From assembly GCF_001476905.1 (NCBI RefSeq), contig NZ_LDTE01000010.1:124001-188000 (forward strand): a stretch of 64,000 bases of DNA, written 5' to 3'. The notes beneath the pieces were generated by a model, which was given only the letters and a program-made list of their open reading frames with translations, searched no databases and was not told where the DNA came from. Shown here in pieces: positions 53,941-63,902 of the stretch. Source of the stretch: Sphingomonas sanguinis. Lineage in GTDB: Bacteria; Pseudomonadota; Alphaproteobacteria; Sphingomonadales; Sphingomonadaceae. The position numbers and the translations under genes were made by a program. Numbering within the stretch: position 1 is the stretch's first letter; every line of letters begins with the position of its first letter.

Positions 53941-54792
53941 ATGGCGCTCTGGGTGCTGGGGTTGATGCTGCTGGTGCAGGACGCGCCCGTGCAAACGGAC
54001 GATGCGCCCAGGCCCGAACTGGTCGGCGACATGGGCGTCGTCTTCGGCCCCGACAATTATCCGCCAGCCGCGATCCGTGCCCGCGAGCAGGGCCGTGTCG
54101 TCGCCGACCTGACGGTCGATCGTCAGGGGCAGGTTACCGATTGCCGCATCGTGGAGTCGGCTGCGGCGTCGCTGGCCGAGGAGACATGCCATCTCGCCGT
54201 ATCGAACACCGGCTTGTTCCGGGCGGCAAGGGATCGCCGGGGCGCGACCGTGGCGAGCCACTACAGGCTCCGAATTCATTGGCAATTGCCCGATGGGGGA
54301 CGCGAGTCCGACACGGTGAGGGCATCCGATGCCTTGCTGCCCGCCACCCTGCGCGTCACCGTCGAGCCCGATGGCCGGGTGCTCAGCTGTTACGGGGGGC
54401 TGCCCATGGACCAGCACGCTTTGCCGCTGGGTCATGCTGTCTGCACCGGGTTCGCCCGGCAGATCGTCGAAGCCGTTACACACCACAGCGGCAGGCCCCC
54501 CGTCCAGCGGTTGGAGGGGCGGTTCTTCGTCGATTATGCGCCGAGCCTGGCGGGCCATGCCATCCCTGCCTGGCCTCGGGACATGGTCGTGCTGAATGAC
54601 ATGAATGTCAGCTATGTGGTGACGCCCGAGAAGAAGCGGGTCAATTGCCAGCGTGACCAGCGGGTCTGGGAGGCCAGCGTGCCGATGCTCATACCATGCG
54701 GCGACGAAACGGTCGTGGCCGTCGACCCGTCTTGGCGCCGGGAGAATGCTCTGTTCCGTATGGGCTATCGCGTTCTGGGCAGCGCTCGATAA
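53941..54792 (+). CDS. TonB-C-domain-like envelope protein
   Basis: A 283-residue protein, probably exported (hydrophobic start MALWVLGLMLLVQ). Residues about 38-110 resemble a TonB C-terminal domain (NYPPAAIRAREQGRVVADLTVDRQGQVTDCRIVES), with two cysteines suited to a disulfide. A second, weaker module (about 120-230) contains GRVLSCYGGLPMD, PLGHAVCTGFAR and further cysteines. It lacks the proline-rich stalk and convincing long membrane helix of true TonB, so energy transduction is unlikely. GGAGG precedes the ATG. I use only a family-level label. Confidence 0.72.
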   Translation: MALWVLGLMLLVQDAPVQTDDAPRPELVGDMGVVFGPDNYPPAAIRAREQGRVVADLTVDRQGQVTDCRIVESAAASLAEETCHLAVSNTGLFRAARDRRGATVASHYRLRIHWQLPDGGRESDTVRASDALLPATLRVTVEPDGRVLSCYGGLPMDQHALPLGHAVCTGFARQIVEAVTHHSGRPPVQRLEGRFFVDYAPSLAGHAIPAWPRDMVVLNDMNVSYVVTPEKKRVNCQRDQRVWEASVPMLIPCGDETVVAVDPSWRRENALFRMGYRVLGSAR

Positions 54793-54859
54793 GCCTGTGC
54801 CGTATCTGTCCATGCAACGGATGGACGCGCCGCGCGTATCTGCCTAAGACAAGCTTCGC

Positions 54860-55120
54860 ATGAACCTGCTTCTGCTCCTCTCTGCCCTATTGTCCGCGCT
54901 GACCGGCGTGGGGGCCAGCGCGCGTGGGCAGGAAGCGCGCGGGGTCGTTGCCGAGCGCTGCATCGTTTCGGCCGCCAAGCAGGCTGCTGTCGCGCGTGCC
55001 GCGACCCGACCGGCGCAGGCATTGGCCAGCCTTTTTGCGAGTGCCGTGCCGACCTATCGTCTTGATAGGGAAACTCCGCGCCCGGTGGTGGCGATCTTCA
55101 TGGGCCGTCGGCGCGAATAA
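54860..55120 (+). CDS. Small exported protein upstream of secA
   Basis: An 86-residue product with a signal-peptide-like start (MNLLLLLSALLSALTGVGASARG) and an Ala-rich mature part with a single cysteine (AERCIVSAAKQA). I recall short genes of this kind before secA in other sphingomonads, which suggests a local conserved feature. In gammaproteobacteria the secA leader gene secM also encodes a small exported protein, but no arrest motif (FSTPVWISxxQAQGIRAGP-like) is visible here. Function unknown. Confidence 0.6.
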   Translation: MNLLLLLSALLSALTGVGASARGQEARGVVAERCIVSAAKQAAVARAATRPAQALASLFASAVPTYRLDRETPRPVVAIFMGRRRE

Positions 55121-55228
55121 GCCCCGGCGTCGGCTGCGGCTGACCCTTTCCTTACCATTGCAGTCGCGCGTGCCTTCGCTGGAATGGCGCTGCGCCTATC
55201 TCACGATATTTCAGTCAGGAAATCGCTT

Positions 55229-57973
<2,745 letters not shown>

Positions 57974-57998
57974 TCCCCTGTCGACCGGTAAAGTTAGA

Positions 57999-58029
57999 GG
58001 GCGGTGAGCTTAGGCTCGCCGCCCTTTTT
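57999..58029 (+). terminator. Intrinsic terminator of secA
   Basis: GGGCGGTGAGC and GCTCGCCGCCC form an 11-bp stem (one G-T pair) around TTAG, followed by TTTTT, 26 bases after the secA stop. Confidence 0.9.
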
Positions 58030-58056
58030 CATTCCTCTCCTTGCAGGGGAGGAATA
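58030..58056. repeat. Single-hairpin CATTCCTC...GAGGAATA repeat
   Basis: CATTCCTCTCC faces GGGGAGGAAT around a short loop, directly after the secA terminator. It is the same core as the hairpins at 32243-32269 and the ends of the 116-bp element. Confidence 0.7.
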
Positions 58057-58111
58057 GACAGCCTTTGTTAAGCGGGCTGGGGCGATCCTCGGCCGATAGG
58101 GAGGATTGATC

Positions 58112-58462
58112 ATGAAACACTATGCGATGCTGGCCGTCATGACAGCCTCACTACCTGCCGCCGCGCCTGCGCAGTTCGTCAGTGCCGGGCCACCGTCCGA
58201 TATCCTCGCGATGCCCAATCAGCCAAGCGTCGCGGCCGACCGACGCGACATCCGTCGCGCGATCCGTGAGGGGCGGCGCAGTGGAGACATATCGCGCGCC
58301 GAGGCCCGATCCTTTGGACGCGAGGATGCCGCGATCGGCGAGCTTGGCGAGCGTTTCGCCCAGGACGGGCTTTCCTTGTCCGAAGAGCGCGAATTGCAGG
58401 TCCGTTCCGAGGCGTTGCGCGGCCTGGTCAATGCCCGCCGAGTGCGCGGCGGACAGCCCTGA
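58112..58462 (+). CDS. Small exported basic protein of unknown function
   Basis: A 116-residue product with a signal peptide (MKHYAMLAVMTASLPAAAPA, cleavage near residue 20). The mature part is highly charged and probably helical (RRDIRRAIREGRRSGDISRAEARSFGRE...), reminiscent of periplasmic stress or chaperone-like coiled helices, but I recognise no family. The start has an AGGGAGG site seven bases upstream. It is convergent with a lipoprotein gene across a strong terminator. Confidence 0.68.
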   Translation: MKHYAMLAVMTASLPAAAPAQFVSAGPPSDILAMPNQPSVAADRRDIRRAIREGRRSGDISRAEARSFGREDAAIGELGERFAQDGLSLSEERELQVRSEALRGLVNARRVRGGQP

Positions 58463-58466
58463 TCCC

Positions 58467-58503
58467 AAAAAAAAAGGGCGGCCATCCCAGAAGATGACCG
58501 CCC
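58467..58503 (-). terminator. Intrinsic terminator of the CC0125-type lipoprotein gene
   Basis: On the minus strand GGGCGGTCATC pairs with GATGGCCGCCC (one G-T pair) and is followed by nine T residues, 25 bases after the stop of the gene ending at 58528. A convincing rho-independent terminator. Confidence 0.92.
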
Positions 58504-58527
58504 TGATGACGTGTTGAAAAGACCGAC

Positions 58528-59109
58528 TTACTTCGGCATCACCACCGTCGGCCCGATCGTGCTGACGATCGCGCGGGCGTCGAAGGCGCGCAGGTTGTCG
58601 CGCGGGATCGGACCCTTGCGCATAACCACCTCGGCGGTCGCTTCGTAGCGGTCGATGGTGTTGATATCCATGTTGTTACCGAAGAAGGGGTCACCCCAGA
58701 ACGGGTCCCAGCTGCGCCAACCGAAGCCGCGGCCATAATAGCGCCACGACGGGCCCCACCAGCCGCCGCCCCAGCCACCGAAGCCCGGCCCGAAGGCGCC
58801 GGGCGTCGAATAGGTGCGCGAGCGCAGCTGCGTGTCGCGATCGGCCATCACGAAATAGTCATAGCCATTGGCCAGCGTCAGCTCGGCCGCGCGGAATAGC
58901 AGGTAACGCTCGACGGTATCGCGCGACGTGACGGTGTTGCCCGCGAAGCTGACGATGAAGCGGCCGGGCTCCAGCTGCTGGTCGGAATAACCGGTGCGGT
59001 AGAAGCCCGAACCCGTTGCCGGGCGATAGGTGGTTTCGGTCGCACATCCCGCGACCATCAAGGTGCTGGCGCCGAGCAGCGCGAGCGCGATCTTCCGACC
59101 GAATTGCAT
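58528..59109 (-). CDS. CC0125/CC1285-type lipoprotein
   Basis: A 193-residue lipoprotein with lipobox VAGC (Cys22). The mature part has GYSDQQLEPGRFIVSFAGNT followed by VERYLLFRAAELTLANGYDYFVMAD, the pattern of the CC0125/CC1285 lipoprotein family described from Caulobacter. A Gly/Trp/Phe-rich loop follows (GFGGWGGGWWGPSWRYYGRGF). It is probably in the outer membrane, since the +2 residue is Ala. Function unknown. Start ATG 59109 has an AAGGAAG site. Confidence 0.85.
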   Translation of the reverse strand: MQFGRKIALALLGASTLMVAGCATETTYRPATGSGFYRTGYSDQQLEPGRFIVSFAGNTVTSRDTVERYLLFRAAELTLANGYDYFVMADRDTQLRSRTYSTPGAFGPGFGGWGGGWWGPSWRYYGRGFGWRSWDPFWGDPFFGNNMDINTIDRYEATAEVVMRKGPIPRDNLRAFDARAIVSTIGPTVVMPK

Positions 59110-59234
59110 GGACACTTCTTCCTTTCCTTGCCGCCCGACCGAGCCGGACGGCAACAGCCCTGTAGCTGATGCCCGTTTAGCTCATCTCTCCAGAACGGTC
59201 GATGAACGGTTTGGCTCCCGCGATGAATAGTGCG

Positions 59235-59654
59235 TCACATGCCCGCCACATGGATTGCAATTTGCCGACGATGCGGTGCGCGGCGATGCTCGAAGAGGTA
59301 GATGCCTTGCCATGTGCCCAAGCTGAGCCGCCCGCCGATCAGCGGTATGGATAAATGAATGCCGGTCAGGATGGCGCGCAGATGGGCGGGCATGTCGTCG
59401 GGCCCTTCGTCATCATGGGCATAGGCGTGGGCCTCCTCCGGCGCGAGCCGGGCGAAATAGGCGAGAATGTCGGTCTTCACCTCCGGCGCGGCATTTTCTT
59501 GGATGATCAGCGAGGCCGAGGTGTGGCGACAGAACAGAGTCAGAAGCCCTTCCTCCATGCCCTGTTCTCGGACCCAGGCGGAAACGGGACGCGTAATCTC
59601 GGTCAGGCCCTGACCATGGGTATCGACGGACAGGATGGTGGTGGCTTGGCGCAT
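59235..59654 (-). CDS. yjbQ: YjbQ family protein (UPF0047)
   Basis: A 139-residue cytoplasmic protein of the widespread YjbQ/UPF0047 family. It has the metal-binding-type motifs CRHTSASLIIQENA (42-55) and HDDEGPDDMPAHLRA (80-94), plus SLGTWQGIYLFEHR near the C-terminus. Members rescue E. coli thiamine-phosphate synthase mutants weakly, but the physiological role is unresolved. The ATG at 59654 is clean. It diverges from a glycine-zipper gene across 114 bases. Confidence 0.93.
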   Translation of the reverse strand: MRQATTILSVDTHGQGLTEITRPVSAWVREQGMEEGLLTLFCRHTSASLIIQENAAPEVKTDILAYFARLAPEEAHAYAHDDEGPDDMPAHLRAILTGIHLSIPLIGGRLSLGTWQGIYLFEHRRAPHRRQIAIHVAGM

Positions 59655-59768
59655 GACCGATCAATGCCCGAGCGTAGGGATCGGTGCCAGCCTGCGCGGT
59701 CGTGCGACGCGAAATGAACGGCTTTGATCGGTGCGCGTTGTGCGGGCTTGAGGAAAAGGAGACTTGCC

Positions 59769-60137
59769 ATGAAAGCCCTGCTCGCCGCTCTGGCCGTTGT
59801 TACCGTTGCCGCCCCCATCGCCGCCACCCCCGCCGTCGCGCAGGACCGCGACTATCGCTGGCACGGCGACCGCAACGACTGGGACGCGTCGCGCGATTAT
59901 CGTCGCGGCAATCATCGCGAGCGTCGCCTGACTCGTGACGACCAGATTTTCCGCGGTCGTGACGGTCGGACCTACTGCAAGCGCAATGACGGCACCACTG
60001 GCCTGGTCATCGGCGCGGTCGGCGGCGGTGTGCTGGGCAATGTGATCGGCGGCGGTACGCTGGGCACGCTGCTGGGCGCGGGCGGCGGTGCGCTGCTCGG
60101 CCGCTCGATCGATCGCGGCAAGGTGCGCTGCCGCTGA
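59769..60137 (+). CDS. Exported glycine-zipper protein
   Basis: A 122-residue envelope protein with a signal peptide (1-24, ending AVA), an Arg/Asp/Tyr-rich middle (DYRWHGDRNDWDASRDYRRGNHRERR), one Cys (TYCKRND), and a C-terminal glycine-zipper helix pair (LVIGAVGGGVLGNVIGGGTLGTLLGAGGG) of the Gly-zipper 2TM type found in SmpA/SlyB-like outer-membrane lipoproteins. An AAAGGAG site precedes the ATG. It lies 99 bases before the lipoprotein gene at 60237 and might be cotranscribed. Confidence 0.82.
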   Translation: MKALLAALAVVTVAAPIAATPAVAQDRDYRWHGDRNDWDASRDYRRGNHRERRLTRDDQIFRGRDGRTYCKRNDGTTGLVIGAVGGGVLGNVIGGGTLGTLLGAGGGALLGRSIDRGKVRCR

Positions 60138-60236
60138 CGGAGGCAGGGGATGCCGGTGGCATGGGCCATCGGTGTCCCCACCACCCCTAGCCAAAGGGGT
60201 TGGCCCTGCCGCATGATGCGCGGCGGGAGGATTATG

Positions 60237-60614
60237 ATGGCGCAGTATCTCAAATGGACGACGGCGATGGCCGCAGCCTTGTTGGCCAGCGGATGCAACC
60301 GTGCCAAGGCGGACGATAACTGGACCGCCGATCAGGATACCGCGATCTGCACCGACGCGCAGGGCAAGCGCCTGCCCGATGACCGGTGTCGCCAGACACG
60401 CGTCGGCATGGGCGGTGCGGCCTTCTGGTATTTTCTGGGGCGAGGGCGTCCCATTCCCTTTTACGGCGAACGCGCCACCGGCGGGAGCTTCCGCCCGGCA
60501 ACGGGTGCTCGCTACGTTGCAGCCCCCTCGGGCAGTGCAATGACCCGGTCGGCCGCGATCAGTCGCGGCGGCTTCGGCGCATCGGCGTCGCGTTTCGGTG
60601 GTGCTGGCGCATGA
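60237..60614 (+). CDS. YgiB-like (DUF1190-type) lipoprotein with C-terminal RGGFG motif
   Basis: A 125-residue lipoprotein with lipobox LASGC (Cys20). After a Cys-containing segment (ICTDAQGKRLPDDRCRQ), an aromatic stretch (GMGGAAFWYFLGRG) and a Ser/Gly-rich tail carrying ISRGGFG at 109-114 follow. The order matches E. coli YgiB, whose tail also has TRGGFG and whose gene is paired with ygiC. That comparison is from memory. Two ATGs are possible. I choose the one six bases after GGGAGG. Its stop overlaps the next gene as ATGA, so the pair is translationally coupled. Confidence 0.76.
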   Translation: MAQYLKWTTAMAAALLASGCNRAKADDNWTADQDTAICTDAQGKRLPDDRCRQTRVGMGGAAFWYFLGRGRPIPFYGERATGGSFRPATGARYVAAPSGSAMTRSAAISRGGFGASASRFGGAGA

Positions 60615-61759
60615 TCCGCCAGAGCCTGTCTCCCCGTCCCGACTGGCAGGCCAAGGTCGAGGCGCTGGGCCTGATCTGGCATGACGGCGGTGACCGGCCC
60701 TATTGGGACGAAAGCGCCTGTTATCGCTTCACCCGCGCGCAGGTGGATAATATCGAGAGTGCGACCACCGAACTCTATCGCCTGTTCCTGGCGGCGGGGG
60801 AGGCGGTGGTCAGCGATCCCGCGCTACTCGCCCGCTTCGCAATCCCGCCCGCCTTTCACGATCCGATCCGCGAAGCCTGGGAAGCCGAGCCGCCGGCGCT
60901 GAATTTCGGGCGGTTCGACCTGGGCTATGACGGATCGGGCGCGCCCAAGCTGTTCGAGTTCAATTGCGATACACCGACCTCGCTGCTGGAAGCGGCGGTG
61001 GTGCAATGGGCGTGGAAGGAAGAGTGTTTCCCCGCGCTCGACCAGTTCAACAGCCTGCACGAGGCGCTGGTTGCGCGCTGGGCGGAGATCGCGCCCGATC
61101 TGCCCTCGACGCTGCACGTCGCTCATATCGCGGACAGGGCGGGCGAGGATGCCGTCACCGCCGCCTATATCCGCGATACGGCGGAGGCGGCGGGCATCAC
61201 CACCGTTCCCATCCTGATGGAGCGTGTCGGCTGGCACCATGAGGCGCATTGCTTCGTCGATGAAGCGGACATGCGCATCGAGGCGATGTTCAAGCTCTAT
61301 CCCTGGGAATGGCTGGTCCAGGAGGAGTTCGCCGTGCCGCTGCTCCACAATCTGGAGCGCGGCGACCTGACGTGGATCGAGCCGATCTGGAAGATGATCT
61401 GGTCGAACAAAGCGATCCTGCCCGTGCTATGGGACCTGTTTCCGGGCCATCCGAACCTGTTGCCCGCCAGCTTCGCGATCCCGCAGGGCGATGCGGTCGC
61501 CAAGCCTTTATTGTCGCGCGAGGGCGCCAACGTCTCGATCCGCAAGGCGGGAAGCATCGTCGCCGAGACGGCAGGGGATTATGGTGAGGAGGGCTATATC
61601 TACCAGTCGCTCTACCGTTTGCCGGAAGCGGCTCCGGGGTGTTTTCCGGTGCTGGGGAGCTGGGTGGTTGACGGGGCGGCCGTGGGGATGGGTATCCGCG
61701 AAGACGGGCTGATCACCTCGAACACGGCGCGGTTCGTGCCGCATGTGATCGACGGGTGA
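60611..61759 (+). CDS. Glutathionylspermidine synthase-like ATP-grasp ligase (YgiC-type)
   Basis: A 382-residue cytoplasmic ATP-grasp enzyme of the glutathionylspermidine-synthase family. Features are LFEFNCDTPTSLLEAA (114-129), YPWEWLVQEEF, WKMIWSNKAILPVLW and KPLLSREGANVSI, resembling E. coli YgiC/YjfC. It lacks the N-terminal amidase domain of true GspA. Its substrate is unknown. The coupled lipoprotein suggests a peptide tail rather than spermidine might be the acceptor (inference). The ATG overlaps the lipoprotein stop. Confidence 0.85.
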   Translation: MIRQSLSPRPDWQAKVEALGLIWHDGGDRPYWDESACYRFTRAQVDNIESATTELYRLFLAAGEAVVSDPALLARFAIPPAFHDPIREAWEAEPPALNFGRFDLGYDGSGAPKLFEFNCDTPTSLLEAAVVQWAWKEECFPALDQFNSLHEALVARWAEIAPDLPSTLHVAHIADRAGEDAVTAAYIRDTAEAAGITTVPILMERVGWHHEAHCFVDEADMRIEAMFKLYPWEWLVQEEFAVPLLHNLERGDLTWIEPIWKMIWSNKAILPVLWDLFPGHPNLLPASFAIPQGDAVAKPLLSREGANVSIRKAGSIVAETAGDYGEEGYIYQSLYRLPEAAPGCFPVLGSWVVDGAAVGMGIREDGLITSNTARFVPHVIDG

Positions 61760-61771
61760 TCCGTCATGGCT

Positions 61772-61797
61772 GGCGCTGTCTGGGGGAAGACAGCGCC
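61772..61797. terminator. Hairpin between the ATP-grasp gene and tRNA-Asn
   Basis: GGCGCTGTC pairs perfectly with GACAGCGCC around an eight-base loop, in the 40-base gap between the plus-strand ligase gene and the tRNA. It could end both transcripts, but there is no T-run on either strand. Confidence 0.45.
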
Positions 61798-61799
61798 GG

Positions 61800-61874
61800 T
61801 GGCTCCCTGAGTAGGATTCGAACCTACGGCCGCTCGATTAACAGTCGAGAGCTCTACCGCTGAGCTATCAGGGA
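61800..61874 (-). tRNA. tRNA-Asn(GTT)
   Basis: On the minus strand the sequence folds into a full cloverleaf: acceptor stem TCCCTGA/TCAGGGA, D-arm GCTC...GAGC, anticodon stem CTCGA/TCGAG with loop CTGTTAA (anticodon GTT), T-arm with GTTCGAATC, discriminator G, and a genome-encoded CCA at 61800-61802. It has its own promoter upstream and is the only tRNA in the window. Confidence 0.97.
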
Positions 61875-61896
61875 ATGTCCGGCGCTGTGGAGGGGT

Positions 61897-61924
61897 CCTA
61901 TAAAGGGCTCGAAAAAAGCCGCAA
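61897..61924 (-). promoter_or_regulatory. Promoter of tRNA-Asn
   Basis: On the minus strand TTGCGG (61919-61924) and TATAGG (61897-61902) are separated by 16 bases, placing the transcription start about 16 bases before the mature tRNA 5' end. The position and elements fit a stable-RNA promoter. Confidence 0.65.
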
Positions 61925-62029
61925 CCCCCTTTTTGACGGTTTTGCGTAAGTTTGGCCGCCAAAGCTGTGGATAAATGCCTGGCCGGCCTATGTCGCCCGC
62001 CAGACGACGAACTGCTCCCCCGTCGCCGA

Positions 62030-62809
62030 TCAGGCGACGAACTGCTCCATCGTGATGCGGTCGTCCAACGCGTGCTCGGGGTCGAACATCAGCGTCAACT
62101 CGCGCGACCGGTCCATGCAGATATCCACCTGCGCCACGTCGCGCACCTCGCGCTGGTCGGCGACGGCGGAGACGGGGCGCTTGCCCGGATCGAGCACCTT
62201 GATCGAAATCCGCGCCTTGTCGGGCAGGATCGCACCGCGCCAGCGCCGGGGGCGGAACGGGCTGATCGGAGTGAGCGCGATCAACGCCGAACCAAGCGGC
62301 AGGATCGGACCCTGTGCCGAGAAATTATAGGCGGTCGAGCCTGCCGGGGTCGCGGCGAGGATTCCGTCACAGGCCAGTTCGGGTAGGACGATGCGGCCGT
62401 TGACCGCGACTTCCAGCTTGGCGGTCTGACGGGTTTCGCGCAGCAGCGAGACCTCGTTGATCGCGGGCAGCTGGTGCACGCGACCATCGATGCCGGTCGC
62501 TGTCATCTGGAGCGGCGTTACGCGGAACGGCTTGGCACGGGCCAGCCGGTCCTCCAGCCCATAGCTGCGCCACTCGTTCATCAGGAAGCCGACCGTGCCC
62601 AGGTTCATGCCGAACACCGGCACCGGCCCACGCCGCCGCTCCAGCATCCGGTGCAGCGTCTGCAGCATGAAGCCGTCGCCGCCCAAGGCTATGACATAAT
62701 CGGCATCGTCGAAATCGACCCAATCGGCGCTGTTCTGCAGATCGGCGACCGCTGCTTGAGCAGGGGCGGTAGGCGAGGCGACGATTGCCCGCCGGAGAGG
62801 TTGGGTCAT
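62030..62809 (-). CDS. nadK: NAD kinase
   Basis: Phosphorylates NAD to NADP in the cytoplasm. The 259-residue protein has the GGDG motif (ALGGDGFMLQTL, about 42-53), NLGTVGFLMNE, and the NE/D substrate signature DGILAATPAGSTAYNFSAQGP. Length is typical of the alphaproteobacterial form. Its ATG overlaps the moaA stop (ATGA). The last 10 codons are tandemly duplicated just after its stop (30-bp period), in the tRNA-Asn upstream region. Confidence 0.95.
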   Translation of the reverse strand: MTQPLRRAIVASPTAPAQAAVADLQNSADWVDFDDADYVIALGGDGFMLQTLHRMLERRRGPVPVFGMNLGTVGFLMNEWRSYGLEDRLARAKPFRVTPLQMTATGIDGRVHQLPAINEVSLLRETRQTAKLEVAVNGRIVLPELACDGILAATPAGSTAYNFSAQGPILPLGSALIALTPISPFRPRRWRGAILPDKARISIKVLDPGKRPVSAVADQREVRDVAQVDICMDRSRELTLMFDPEHALDDRITMEQFVA

Positions 62810-63825
62810 CCGCCGGTCACACTCATGTGACGCGACACGGCCGGGGCCGAGCCCGTTTCGATACGGAAGTCGTGCCGGGCAGGCTTGGCGGCCAGCCCCA
62901 TGTCGATCGCCGCATCCAGCCCTGCGATGCCGCCGTCGCGTAGCGCGGCCTTCAAATCCACCTGATCCTCATGACCCAGGCACATATACAGCTTGCCCTC
63001 GGTCGTCAGCCTCACGCGGTTGCACCCGTCACAAAAATTCGCGGTCAGCGGCGAGATGAGGCCGAGCCGGGTTTCGCTCCCCTCCACCTGCCAATAGCGC
63101 GCAGGCCCGCCCGTGCGATGTCCAGCGCGGACCAACGGGAACGCCGTCGCCAGCCGATCGAAGACGGTGGTCAACGGCAGGAAACGGTCCACCCGATCCT
63201 CATCGATCGCGCCCAGCGGCATGGTTTCGATCAGCGACAGGTCCAGCCCTTCGGAAACGCACCAGGCGAGCATCGAATTGATCTCGTCTTCGTTGAGACC
63301 CTTGAGCGCGACCATGTTGATCTTGATGTCCAACCCTGCGTCGCGTGCCGAGAGGATGCCGTGGATCACCTGGGCAACATCGCCGTGACGCGTGATGTAG
63401 CGAAACCGTTCGGGATCGCGGCTGTCCAGGCTGACATTGAGCCGCCTGACGCCCGCATCGACCAGCGCGCCCGCATTATCGGCCAGGCGGGTGCCGTTGG
63501 TGGTCATGGTCAATTCGTCGAGCCCATGCCCGACATGACCACCCAGCCGCTTGACCAGATCGACCACGTCGCGGCGGACGAGCGGCTCGCCACCCGACAG
63601 GCGGATGCGGGTCACGCCGCGCGCGATAAAGCGTTCGGCGATGATCGCGATCTCATCGAGGCTCAGCAACTTGGCGCGCGGCAGAAAGGTCATCTGCTCG
63701 GCCATGCAATAGCGGCAGCGCAGGTCGCAGCGATCGGTGACCGAGATGCGCAAATATCGGATCGTGCGGCCATGTTGATCGACCAGCGATCCGGCAGTCG
63801 AGGCTTTGGCACTGCCCATCGTCAT
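62806..63825 (-). CDS. moaA: GTP 3',8-cyclase MoaA
   Basis: Radical-SAM enzyme that starts molybdenum cofactor synthesis by cyclising GTP. The 339-residue protein has the N-terminal cluster DRCDLRCRYC (Cys33, 37, 40) and the second cluster FCDGCNRVRLTTEGKLYMC, and ends in the conserved Gly-Gly (SVTGG) needed for activity. I start at ATG 63825 (MTMGSAKAS). ATG 63819 is possible. Its product goes to MoaC at 7042. It is coupled to nadK by a four-base overlap. Confidence 0.95.
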   Translation of the reverse strand: MTMGSAKASTAGSLVDQHGRTIRYLRISVTDRCDLRCRYCMAEQMTFLPRAKLLSLDEIAIIAERFIARGVTRIRLSGGEPLVRRDVVDLVKRLGGHVGHGLDELTMTTNGTRLADNAGALVDAGVRRLNVSLDSRDPERFRYITRHGDVAQVIHGILSARDAGLDIKINMVALKGLNEDEINSMLAWCVSEGLDLSLIETMPLGAIDEDRVDRFLPLTTVFDRLATAFPLVRAGHRTGGPARYWQVEGSETRLGLISPLTANFCDGCNRVRLTTEGKLYMCLGHEDQVDLKAALRDGGIAGLDAAIDMGLAAKPARHDFRIETGSAPAVSRHMSVTGG

Positions 63826-63902
63826 GAAGCTAGCCCCAAGGCGGGACGCGGGCAAGGCGGATTGCCGTTGGTGATCCCCAAGTCGGTGGATAGGATGCGC
63901 GC

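Noticed and set aside
54860..55120. Small gene before secA as a SecM-type arrest peptide
   Set aside because: It is exported like SecM but I see no arrest-like motif, and SecM is restricted to gammaproteobacteria.
61966..61974. Perfect DnaA box (TTATCCACA on the minus strand) between nadK and tRNA-Asn
   Set aside because: A single 9-mer is expected by chance at roughly this rate in 64 kb, there is no cluster or AT-rich unwinding region, and no dnaA, dnaN, hemE or parAB gene nearby. Not an origin.
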